Below are positions 1-5,946 of a DNA stretch of 6,297 bases, one piece after another. Each line of letters starts with the position of its first letter. The first letter of the stretch is position 1. The notes below the pieces were generated by a model. It did not search any database. It was not told where the DNA came from and saw only the letters and a program-made list of their open reading frames with translations. This stretch comes from DATGEP01 sp035310125 (GTDB taxonomy: Bacteria > Chloroflexota > Ktedonobacteria > Ktedonobacterales > JADMIN01), in the NCBI GenBank assembly GCA_035310125.1, contig DATGEP010000214.1, positions 1 through 6,297 on the forward strand, given 5' to 3'. A program made the position numbers and the translations under genes.

Positions 1-135
1 CGCAATAACGTGCTGCGTGTCGAGGTATCGAGTCGCGATGTGGCGGAGGTGGTCGCGGAGCTTTGCGGCCCCATCTTCGCCAGGACCACCGGGGCGCAGA
101 TCCCTGTAGACGGAGGCAATGAGCGCGTGATTTAA
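1..135 (+). CDS. C-terminal end of an SDR-fold protein, possibly bifunctional rhamnulose-1-phosphate aldolase/dehydrogenase (partial)
   Basis: The frame is open from the first base to TAA at 133-135, giving 44 residues; the start lies outside the window. The visible part contains SSRDVAEVVAEL followed by a segment ending TTGAQIPVDGG. This is the usual end of a short-chain dehydrogenase: a helix starting with a 'xxDVAxxV' motif, a short loop, and the last beta strand with TGxxIxVDGG. The stretch RNNVLRVEVSSRDVAE resembles the C-terminus of bifunctional rhamnulose-1-phosphate aldolase/lactaldehyde-type dehydrogenases, where an SDR domain follows a class II aldolase domain. That would place it in rhamnose catabolism. 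The SDR assignment rests on visible motifs; the bifunctional identity is an impression from about 40 residues and could be wrong, since a stand-alone sugar or polyol dehydrogenase would look similar here. It converges on the gene at 198-1196. Confidence 0.72.
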   Translation, partial: RNNVLRVEVSSRDVAEVVAELCGPIFARTTGAQIPVDGGNERVI

Positions 136-178
136 GAGCTATCACATCCCTCGCTTGTAGGTGTCGTGGCGAGGCTCT
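135..178. terminator. Possible bidirectional terminator hairpin between convergent genes
   Basis: CCTCGC at 149-154 pairs with GCGAGG at 169-174 across a 14-nt loop. AGAG at 135-138 can pair with CTCT at 175-178 to extend it, with a bulge of about ten bases on the left arm. It begins at the stop codon of the left gene and lies 19 bp beyond the stop of the minus-strand gene, where a shared terminator would be expected. There is no T-run on either strand, so intrinsic termination would be weak. Confidence 0.3.
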
Positions 179-197
179 GACATGAACCAGATGGGTC

Positions 198-1196
198 CTA
201 AGGCGTTGTCGACGCGGATGAGGCTGAGAGCACCTGCGCCCCAAACACGAGCAGGTCCGTGGTCAGCGACAGTGCAAACGACACTTCCTCGCGCAGAGGG
301 ATGCCGGATCCATAGTGGTGGGCGCCGTTGGTCCACTTGAAAGATGTGGTGAGCAGGGCGGCGAATAGTTGCCCATCCTCTGGGTCGTGCGGCCAGATAG
401 TCGCTAACTGTGCGGGCAGATCTTTCGCCCACTGCGTGATGGGCTTCTTGTGGTCGCGCACGATGCCCCACCGGTTGCACAGGACCTCTGTTACGCCCTC
501 AATGATCTTGCGGCAGGTGCTGAGGACGTCTTCATAGTGGTTCGACCGGAATGCCTGCGTTGCGCTGTTCAGGAGCCGCATGCACTCAGCCCACCGCGTG
601 TCATCACCCGCCGGAAGGGTTGGTTGGGGTAGCTCGACCAGTCGGCGCATGCCAAAGCCCACGCCTTCTAGTATCTTAAGCCATTGCTCACGTTCGATAC
701 GGAGCTGTTCTCCGTCGTCGCTCATAGCATGCAGGTCGCGGAGTTCTAGACGGGGGGGCGGCTCGGTGGTCGGTGAGCCGTCCTGCCGCTGAATCACGTA
801 TCCTATCTGGTGCTCCTGATTCGGAACGGTGGCCAGACCCGTCAGGGCGATTCTCAGCATCACCGCCTCGCCATTCCGCCGCTTCTCGATCTCCTCGATC
901 TGCTCATCGGTTACGGGCACCGGGAGGTATCGTGTATTCACACCGACGACTTGGGACGGGATACGCAAGCCGAGCATCATGCCGCGTTCGGTATTCCACA
1001 CGTTCACCCCTTCGAGCGAGTGAAGTGTGATCTTCGGCCCTGTTGAGGTGCCGTAGGATGATGTCTCAAAGGGCACAAGCAAGGCGGGACCGAAGACGCC
1101 GCGATAGCCTTGGATTAAGGCGGGATCTACCGCGACCTTCACGCCGAGATTCCCCGTAATTCCCCAAGTCTGCAAATACAAGTCTGTGGTAGCCAC
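198..1196 (-). CDS. Unknown protein with a HEPN/Abi-like helical C-terminal domain
   Basis: I do not recognise this 332-residue protein as a named family. The start is GTG at 1196-1194, preceded by AAGGAAG ten bases upstream (complement of 1207-1213); an in-frame TAG only seven codons upstream bounds the start. Residues 1-150 look beta-rich and globular. A charged helix with EEIEKRR lies near 98-107, and residues 150-195 look like a linker. Residues 200-323 look all-helical: a helix with YEDVLSTCRKIIEGV (221-235), then FKWTNGAHHYGSG (286-298), then a closing helix with EEVSFALSLTTDLL. This order, with paired His residues at the start of the last hairpin, resembles HEPN-like domains found at the C-terminus of many abortive-infection-type proteins. 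The canonical Rx4-6H motif of HEPN ribonucleases is not clear, so nuclease activity is not claimed. There is no signal peptide or membrane segment, so it is probably cytoplasmic. Base composition is less GC-rich than the SDR gene and operon to the right, which fits horizontal acquisition. Confidence 0.7.
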   Translation of the reverse strand: MATTDLYLQTWGITGNLGVKVAVDPALIQGYRGVFGPALLVPFETSSYGTSTGPKITLHSLEGVNVWNTERGMMLGLRIPSQVVGVNTRYLPVPVTDEQIEEIEKRRNGEAVMLRIALTGLATVPNQEHQIGYVIQRQDGSPTTEPPPRLELRDLHAMSDDGEQLRIEREQWLKILEGVGFGMRRLVELPQPTLPAGDDTRWAECMRLLNSATQAFRSNHYEDVLSTCRKIIEGVTEVLCNRWGIVRDHKKPITQWAKDLPAQLATIWPHDPEDGQLFAALLTTSFKWTNGAHHYGSGIPLREEVSFALSLTTDLLVFGAQVLSASSASTTP

Positions 1197-1590
1197 TAGA
1201 CGCTCTCTTCCTTGCTATTCATGAGTAGATGCTGGAAGCAAGACCCAGGACTCAGCACACGTACGTTTGTGCGCGAGACATATAATCTCATCCGCATCCC
1301 TCGAGGTTACCCCTCGCCTCTCTGGGAGGCCCAGGGCTATGCTCTGGGGACGCTCGCTCATTAGCCTATACGTGGTAGATGAGGTGGACAGACCGCTTTC
1401 CGCAGGCCAAAATAGAATAGCCGAACAACAGAAAACCGCTGCCCACATCTGCCGTAACCGCCGCAGCTTCTATGAGGGGTCTGCGAGCAGCAGTTACGAC
1501 GATAGCAGCAGCGGTTTGATGCGAGAATTCGGGTAAGAATCGGCTGACGCACTCGCCTGAAAGAGGCTTGAATTCAGGACTGAGGGATGG
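1197..1590. other. 394-bp stretch without a supportable gene; small hairpins only
   Basis: Short open frames occur on both strands, but none has a convincing start, ribosome binding site or recognisable product. Three adjoining pieces can fold: CGAGG 1302-1306 with CCTCG 1312-1316; CTGGG 1322-1326 with CCCAG 1330-1334; and CCCAGGGC 1330-1337 with GCTCTGGG 1341-1348. The last two compete for the same bases. Nearer the tRNA, CCTGAA 1556-1561 pairs with TTCAGG 1573-1578; this is 13 bp past the tRNA 3' end and could aid transcript release, but it has no T-run. A TATAAT at 1281-1286 has no matching -35 element. The minus-strand gene at 198-1196 must be transcribed from this stretch or read through from the tRNA; I could not place its promoter. 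Confidence 0.5.
1330..1348. other. Hairpin CCCAGGGC-TAT-GCTCTGGG with a competing partner
   Basis: This is an 8-bp stem with one G-T wobble and a 3-base loop. The left arm can instead pair with CTGGG at 1322-1326 across an AGG loop, giving two mutually exclusive structures, as in attenuators. It lies about 130 bp upstream of the minus-strand gene at 198-1196. No T-tract follows on either strand. A role is speculative. Confidence 0.3.
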
Positions 1591-1667
<77 letters not shown>

Positions 1668-1839
1668 ATGGCACGCTCAGCATACCTCACCGGTAGCGGC
1701 CCGTCAAGGTTTTCGCGCCCTGAATTCTCGCCGTTCCGCTTGGATTGCGCTACGCTTGTGATGATGCTGTCGCCGCGATACCTGGGTCGTATCGGATTGG
1801 TACGCGGTTACGACAAACGATATGAGAGGAGGCGCTGGG
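1668..1839. other. Divergent intergenic region between tRNA-Trp and the SDR gene
   Basis: It holds the tRNA promoter at its left end and, at its right end, the SDR ribosome binding site AGGAGG (1827-1832). A possible plus-strand promoter for the SDR gene is TTGGTA near 1796 with a 17-bp spacer to ATATGA, but it would leave almost no leader before the AGGAGG and is doubtful. CCTGAATTCTCGC at 1719-1731 forms an inverted repeat with 1521-1533 on the other side of the tRNA. Confidence 0.4.
1679..1707 (-). promoter_or_regulatory. Sigma-70-type promoter of tRNA-Trp
   Basis: On the minus strand, TTGACG (complement of 1702-1707) is followed by a 17-bp spacer and TATGCT (complement of 1679-1684). These match the TTGACA and TATAAT consensus at five and four of six positions. 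The -10 box ends 11 bases before the tRNA 5' end, so the primary transcript should carry a leader of only a few bases for RNase P to remove. Hexamers and spacing are seen directly; activity is inferred. Confidence 0.72.
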
Positions 1840-2634
1840 ATGGGTGAGCGGACGGATGCGGCTGATGTGACCGTGCCGGCGCGACCGCTGGCCGGGCAGG
1901 TAGCAGTCGTAACGGGCGGTGGACGAGGAATTGGGCGGGCAATCTCGGTAGCGCTGGGCGCCGCCGGCGCGCTGGTGGTTGTGGCATATGGGCATGCCGA
2001 AGCGCCCGCACTGGCGACGGTGGCGGCGATTAGGACGGCGGGCGGGAACGCACGGGCGGCGCGAGCGGATGTGACTCTGGCCGATGACGTGGAGCATCTG
2101 GCGGGAATCGCGGCGGAGCTTGGTGGGCCGCACCTGTGGATCAACAATGCGGGGGCAAGCGCCAATAGCAGCGAGTCCGCTGGATTGAGCGACGAAGAGC
2201 GATGGGACCGTGTGATGCGCGTAGATCTGAAGGGAACGTGGCTCTGCTGCCGCGCCGCCGCGCCGCATATCCGCGCCGCTGCCGGAGGGGTTATCGTCAA
2301 TGTGGGCTGGAACCACGCGTACGACGGGTACGGCGGACTCGTTGGGGAGATGTATGCGGCGAGCAAAGCGGGAGTGCTGGCGCTGACACGGAGCCTGGCA
2401 CGCGAGTGGGCGCCGGATATCCGCGTGAACGCGGTGGCGCCGGGCTGGATCGAGAACGAATGGTCCTCCGGGCGGACAGCGGCTTTCCGCGAGCGCGTCG
2501 CGGGGGAGATTCCGCTACGGCGATGGGGGAGGCCGGAGGATATCGCCGCCGCCGTGCTGTATCTCTGCTCGCCCGGTGCGGCGTTTGTGACGGGGCAGAC
2601 GATCGTGGTGGATGGCGGCGAGGTCATGCGGTAA
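1840..2634 (+). CDS. Short-chain dehydrogenase/reductase with atypical catalytic residues
   Basis: This is a complete 264-residue classical-type SDR, normal in length for the family. I chose ATG at 1840 because AGGAGG (1827-1832) lies seven bases upstream; the in-frame ATG at 1822 lies before that site and has none of its own. The nucleotide-binding motif TGGGRGIG is at residues 25-32, the adenine-side Asp at 77 (ADV), NNAG at 102-105, and YAASK at 172-176 with active-site Tyr172 and Lys176. The C-terminus has RPEDIAAAVLYL and TGQTIVVDGG. Two tetrad positions differ from the usual form: the Ser expected 13 residues before the Tyr is His159, in a GWNHA segment, and the 'VNL' Asn is Asp129 (VDL). 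The enzyme may use another residue or have lost classical activity. The second strand ends in Tyr rather than Asp, weakly favouring NADP(H). The substrate cannot be told. It converges on the operon at 2647 with a 12-bp gap and no visible terminator. Confidence 0.93.
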   Translation: MGERTDAADVTVPARPLAGQVAVVTGGGRGIGRAISVALGAAGALVVVAYGHAEAPALATVAAIRTAGGNARAARADVTLADDVEHLAGIAAELGGPHLWINNAGASANSSESAGLSDEERWDRVMRVDLKGTWLCCRAAAPHIRAAAGGVIVNVGWNHAYDGYGGLVGEMYAASKAGVLALTRSLAREWAPDIRVNAVAPGWIENEWSSGRTAAFRERVAGEIPLRRWGRPEDIAAAVLYLCSPGAAFVTGQTIVVDGGEVMR

Positions 2635-2646
2635 GCACACGATATA

Positions 2647-4743
2647 TCACCGAATGTGGGTGGGTGTGGGAACTGGGCTGTGCGGCAGGCCCGTCAGTGG
2701 CGCAAGAGGCGTCCAGAGGAGCAGGAAGATGAGCAGGCCGAGGATGCCCAGGACGATGTAGATTCGCCAGGCACGACGAAAGTAGGTAGTAAAATAGGCC
2801 TCGGCCTCAGCGGGCTGGCGGTGAAGGGCTTCGCGCTCGACGGGGCCAAGCTCCGGCATCGCGGCGAGGTGCTGTTCCAGGCCGGTTTTCTCCAGCTCGA
2901 AGCGGCGCCAGCGGGCACGCATGAGGAACGCGACGAGGAGCGCGATGTAGGCGGTGTAGAGGAAGGCGGCGAGGCGGGCAACGCCAAGCGAGAGCGATGG
3001 CTGGATGAGCGCGGCGATGATGACGCCGACGAGCAGACCGGCGGTGCGGTATACGTTGTCCACTACGTCGCCGGTCAGGTCGCTCACCGACTTGCGGACG
3101 GCGGTGGCATAGCTGGCTACGGCGTCGAGCGCCTTTTGCCGGATGGAGAAATATTGCTCGGTGTTGTGGCGCAGATAGAGGGCGAAATTGGCTTTCGCGA
3201 CATCCAGGGCACTGGTTGCCGCTACGTCTACGGCGGCCAGTGAGATGTCCGCGCCGTGGGGTAGCTCGTGGGCCAGGCACGCACGGGCGATGGCGAGCTT
3301 GTCGGGCGAGGCGTTATCGTAGGCCCAGGCGCAGAGACGGACGAGCGCAGGTAGGGAAGCGACGGGAGTTGCCGATTCTGCCGGAATCTGCGTTTCGTTT
3401 GACGTGGAGAGGGCACGGTGCGCTGCCGCACTGGCGGCGTAAGAGGGCATGGGAGTTGCCGATTCTGCCGGAATGCGCGATTTCTCTCTATCGGGCGTGG
3501 CATGCGGTGATGCGGTTGCCGATTCTGCCGGAATTTGGATTTCGGTTGCCGATTCTGCCGGAATATGAATTGCAAGCGCGGGCAAGGGAGAGTTGCCGGT
3601 TGCCGATTCTGCCGGAATATCAACATTATCGCCAGGGTGCGCGGGTGCGGCGGGCGGCGCTCCGCCGGTGGGAAAAGGCGCTGGGGCGGTTGCCGATTCT
3701 GCCGGAATCCGGCAGATGGTGGGACGCGGGCCGGCAAAGCGGAGGGTAAGCTCGTTGTGCGTGCCGGTATGGACGGAGCTGGCGAGATAGGCGGCGGCAA
3801 GCCCCGTCTGGAGGTGGGCGAGGCGGGCGGCGGTGTCTTCGAGGCCGGGCGCGCGGGATGTGAGCTGTAGATGCGCGGGTGTGAGGACATGCGGCGCGGC
3901 TGCCCAGCCACCTTCTTCGTCGCGGAGGGCGCGTGTCTGCTCGGCACGTTGCCGAAATTGCCGGAATCCGGCGCGCGAGAGGGTGAGCCAACGCGGCACG
4001 GAGTCTTCGCGCGCGCCGAGCACTTCGAGCGCGACGCCGGCTAGATAGCCCGTGCGATCGCAGAGGACGACGATGGTGTGCCCGTCTTCGCGGGCCAGCC
4101 CCAGCCGCTCCCAGTCGGCCAGCGCATGCATGCCGACCAGGCGGTGGAAAGCGGTGGTGGAGTAGAAGGTGGCGATTTTTGTGCGGGCGAGCATCTCCGG
4201 TGTGCCGAGATATTCGGGGCGCAGCGCCAACAGTGCGGCTGATGTTTCGAGCGCTCGTGTCTTCGCGATGGCAAGCCGGAGATTGACGGTGAGGTCGTCG
4301 CCGGAATCGCGCTGTGCCTGGTGTGCGGCGTCGAGAAAGTCCGTAAGTGTCCGCACGCTATCGTGACCGGCGCGTAGGGAAGCCGTGACGCTGGAGAGCT
4401 GGGAGCCGCTGCCGGAGAGTGTGACGTCAATGCGCAGATCGGAGCCGAGGTCGGCAAACCAGCCGGCGACGGTGGGCGCATCCCAGGCATCAAACGCGGA
4501 GAGCGGCAGGTCAGTGTCCAACTCCAGGCGATCCAGCGCCTCCGCGCGAGCAAGCCGATCCGGCGCGAGAGAAAGCGCGGCGCTGATGGCGGCTACGGCT
4601 GCGCCGTACCGCGCCAACGCTTGCAGCAAGCCAGTGGATGTGGCTGCGCTGGATGGTGAATCGCGCGCCGGTTCGTGGTCGAGATTCACCGCATCGGCGG
4701 GCGCCTCTGGCTGTGTGCGCGCGTGACGGTGCTGATTGCTCAT
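2647..4743 (-). CDS. Membrane protein of unknown function with an IPAESAT-repeat linker; second gene of the NA37 operon
   Basis: I do not recognise a named family for this 698-residue protein. The ATG (4743-4741) overlaps the TGA of the upstream NA37 gene as ATGA, and AAGGAAG (complement of 4754-4760) lies ten bases before it, so start and coupling are well supported. Residues 1-37 are polar. Residues 38-345 form a soluble, mostly helical region including a short hydrophobic strand at HTIVVLCDRTG (222-232). Residues 346-465 are a Pro/Ala/Ser/Thr-rich linker holding IPAESAT six times (346, 376, 394, 404, 424, 453). Residues 465-560 are again helical. Likely membrane segments are about 568-584, 588-608 and 659-678, with a basic turn RARWRRF (609-615) after the second. 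There is no signal peptide. The layout suggests a cytoplasmic domain tethered to the inner membrane by a flexible linker. The operon suggests it works with the NA37 protein, perhaps as the membrane-acting part; that is inference. Continuity of the frame, codon use and coupling support it as a real gene. Confidence 0.85.
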   Translation of the reverse strand: MSNQHRHARTQPEAPADAVNLDHEPARDSPSSAATSTGLLQALARYGAAVAAISAALSLAPDRLARAEALDRLELDTDLPLSAFDAWDAPTVAGWFADLGSDLRIDVTLSGSGSQLSSVTASLRAGHDSVRTLTDFLDAAHQAQRDSGDDLTVNLRLAIAKTRALETSAALLALRPEYLGTPEMLARTKIATFYSTTAFHRLVGMHALADWERLGLAREDGHTIVVLCDRTGYLAGVALEVLGAREDSVPRWLTLSRAGFRQFRQRAEQTRALRDEEGGWAAAPHVLTPAHLQLTSRAPGLEDTAARLAHLQTGLAAAYLASSVHTGTHNELTLRFAGPRPTICRIPAESATAPAPFPTGGAPPAAPAHPGDNVDIPAESATGNSPLPALAIHIPAESATEIQIPAESATASPHATPDREKSRIPAESATPMPSYAASAAAHRALSTSNETQIPAESATPVASLPALVRLCAWAYDNASPDKLAIARACLAHELPHGADISLAAVDVAATSALDVAKANFALYLRHNTEQYFSIRQKALDAVASYATAVRKSVSDLTGDVVDNVYRTAGLLVGVIIAALIQPSLSLGVARLAAFLYTAYIALLVAFLMRARWRRFELEKTGLEQHLAAMPELGPVEREALHRQPAEAEAYFTTYFRRAWRIYIVLGILGLLIFLLLWTPLAPLTGLPHSPVPTPTHIR
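3368..3708 (-). repeat. Six identical 20-bp interspersed repeats, in frame inside the membrane-protein gene
   Basis: On the plus strand the unit reads GTTGCCGATTCTGCCGGAAT. Exact copies lie at 3368-3387, 3455-3474, 3515-3534, 3545-3564, 3599-3618 and 3689-3708. Start-to-start distances are 87, 60, 30, 54 and 90 bp, all multiples of three; the spacers (67, 40, 10, 34 and 70 bp) do not resemble each other. On the coding strand each copy gives IPAESAT. The two leftmost copies also share GGGA just before the unit. The unit has no stop codon in any of its six frames. ATTC and GAAT within it form a small dyad. Identical codons in all six copies point to recent copying at DNA level. Confidence 0.95.
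3699..3715. repeat. 17-bp perfect odd palindrome overlapping the sixth repeat copy
   Basis: CTGCCGGA (3699-3706) and TCCGGCAG (3708-3715) are exact reverse complements around one central A. The left half is the end of the sixth repeat copy and the right half lies in its flank. The inner 13 bp (GCCGGAATCCGGC) recur exactly at 3960-3972, beside the diverged seventh copy. The other five copies lack the right half, so only a 4- or 5-bp dyad remains in them. Confidence 0.8.
3948..3972 (-). repeat. Diverged seventh repeat copy, read in a different frame
   Basis: GTTGCCGAAATTGCCGGAAT at 3948-3967 differs from the six identical copies at three adjacent bases only. It also shares the next five bases, CCGGC, with the copy at 3689-3708, giving 22 of 25 identical positions between the two. 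It sits in the soluble N-terminal region and is read as FRQFRQ (residues 260-265), not IPAESAT. Its two halves, TTGCCGAAA and TTGCCGGAA, are near-identical, hinting that the 20-mer arose from a 9-10 base tandem unit. Confidence 0.6.
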
Positions 4744-5900
4744 CGGTCGCTCACTTCCTTCAGCGTCAGCGACTCAATGACGATGCGAACCTTGTTATCG
4801 GCGGTCCGCTCCGCTTGCACCTGAATGAGTCCAGGCTCATCGGCGGGAATGATGAGGCGGACGCCGCCATCAAGCTCAAGGATACGACGATCAGTCACCG
4901 AAGCGGCCACGGCAGGGTGAATCTCGAAGGAGTGGATGGAGTCACCTTCCACACCAGCGGCTGCTGAGAGCGCATTCGCCAACCGCTGGGTTAGCTCGTC
5001 CGCAAGCGCCGGATGCGCGGGGAGCGCGGCGACGCTGAAGTGGTTGAGCTGGAGCACTTTGGAGGGCGCACTGAGGTGGAGGCGCCGTATCTCATAGAAT
5101 CGCATTAGCTCGGCGGGGGAGAGGACATCGCGATAGCTTGCCAGCCATGTATCGCAGCAGCGTAGGAATGTACGTGTGCAATGGCGAGAAGATGGCTCAA
5201 GACAGGTTCCCAGGAAGCCGCGATAGAAGAAGGCCGCGACGCCTTCGCTGCGAGGGCCGGCCTGGTTATCCAGCAGAGTGACATCGAAGCCGGAGCTATC
5301 GGAGCCGAAGTCAATCAACGCGCACTTTTGCAGGTGGCGTGTCTCGGGAAGCAGATTTTGCGCGGCGGCGATGGAGACACGGGTGCGCCCGCCGGAAGAG
5401 GAGAAGGTGCGGGCGAGACGTTGATCGGGGTCCAGCTTGAGAAGCGCGACGCGGCGGCGGTTCTCGATATCCGTGAAGATGGCGGCGACGAAATCGCCTG
5501 GAGCGACCGTGCGGGGTCGCATTTGCTCAAAGAGGTGGAGCGCGAGTTGGCGGGAAGCAGCGACGAACGGCTCGTGGCCATCGAGCAGGGCGCGGCAGAG
5601 CGCGGCGATAGCGCCATTTGGATCAGCGAAGCGCGCCCGCCACTCGGCACGTTCGGCGGCGGACGCGATGTGGAGGGCGAAGAAGCGCTCGCTCTCGCCG
5701 GTGAGCACGGCTGGCTCGTCTACAAGCTGAAGGTCTTCCGCGCGGTTGTTGAGCCCGTGCAGGATGAGGCGCTCGATACGTACCCAGCCCGACGCGGCGC
5801 GTGCGTGCGTGCCGGTCGCGGGCGCGGCTGATGGTGTTGTCGCGATGGTGGGCGTCGCATCAACAGGTGTGGCGACCCCGTTCGTCGAAAGTGCTCGCAT
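4740..5900 (-). CDS. Nucleoid-associated protein, NA37 (YejK/NdpA) family; first gene of the operon
   Basis: I chose ATG at 5900-5898, giving 386 residues. The frame stays open back to 6170, but that part encodes unpatterned Pro/Arg/Ser-rich sequence, and a possible promoter lies within it; a GTGGGG eight bases before the ATG is a weak ribosome site. Residues 1-38 are Ala/Thr/Pro-rich and probably flexible. Residues 39-384 follow the NA37 family: RIERLILHGLNN (41-52); GDFVAAIFTDIENRRRVALLKLDP (from 135), the family's paired strands ending in 'LLKLD'; LLPETRHLQKCALIDF (183-198); VAAFFYRGFLGTCLE (221-235); and a C-terminal FEIHPAVA, DGGVRLIIP and NKVRIVIESLTLKEV, like the family's closing beta domain. 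E. coli YejK associates with the nucleoid and binds DNA; the molecular role of most relatives is unclear. Length is slightly above YejK because of the N-terminal tail. It is coupled by ATGA to the membrane-protein gene. Confidence 0.82.
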   Translation of the reverse strand: MRALSTNGVATPVDATPTIATTPSAAPATGTHARAASGWVRIERLILHGLNNRAEDLQLVDEPAVLTGESERFFALHIASAAERAEWRARFADPNGAIAALCRALLDGHEPFVAASRQLALHLFEQMRPRTVAPGDFVAAIFTDIENRRRVALLKLDPDQRLARTFSSSGGRTRVSIAAAQNLLPETRHLQKCALIDFGSDSSGFDVTLLDNQAGPRSEGVAAFFYRGFLGTCLEPSSRHCTRTFLRCCDTWLASYRDVLSPAELMRFYEIRRLHLSAPSKVLQLNHFSVAALPAHPALADELTQRLANALSAAAGVEGDSIHSFEIHPAVAASVTDRRILELDGGVRLIIPADEPGLIQVQAERTADNKVRIVIESLTLKEVSDR

Positions 5901-5937
5901 GCCAGATACCCCACTTCTCCCCGCCAAACTACCGTCC

Positions 5938-5946
5938 AGTGTACCA
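5938..5946 (-). promoter_or_regulatory. Possible extended -10 promoter of the NA37 operon
   Basis: On the minus strand TGGTACACT gives an extended -10 (TGn followed by TACACT, four of six to consensus). The -35 position 17 bp upstream reads TTTCCT and is poor, as tolerated with extended -10 promoters. Transcription would begin about 30 bases before the ATG at 5900, a plausible leader length. Confidence 0.35.

Noticed and set aside
1196..1222. Eight-codon leader peptide (MNSKEESV) whose TAG overlaps the GTG of the HEPN-like gene
   Set aside because: It has no ribosome binding site of its own and is too short to distinguish from chance.
1281..1286. TATAAT as a promoter
   Set aside because: No TTGACA-like element lies 16-18 bp upstream on the plus strand, no extended -10 is present, and no plus-strand gene follows.
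1822..1839. Upstream ATG for the SDR gene
   Set aside because: The AGGAGG site lies downstream of this ATG and is correctly spaced for the ATG at 1840.
1704..2627. Minus-strand 307-codon open frame opposite the SDR gene
   Set aside because: Ser/Pro/Ala/Arg-rich shadow typical of high-GC DNA; the plus strand carries clear SDR motifs and a strong ribosome site.
3368..3708. CRISPR array
   Set aside because: The direct repeats are only 20 bp, spacers range irregularly from 10 to 70 bp, all distances are multiples of three, and a long coupled coding frame runs through the whole stretch.
3216..3749. Plus-strand 177-codon open frame with LPILPE repeats
   Set aside because: The repeat has no stops in any frame, so antisense frames stay open by default; there is no ribosome binding site and the composition is Arg/Cys-rich.
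3228..3947. Minus-strand 239-codon open frame with FRQNRQ repeats
   Set aside because: It is the same DNA repeat read in a shifted frame inside the larger gene. The 698-residue frame has the ATGA coupling, a ribosome site and membrane segments; this one is Pro/Arg-rich with no start signal.
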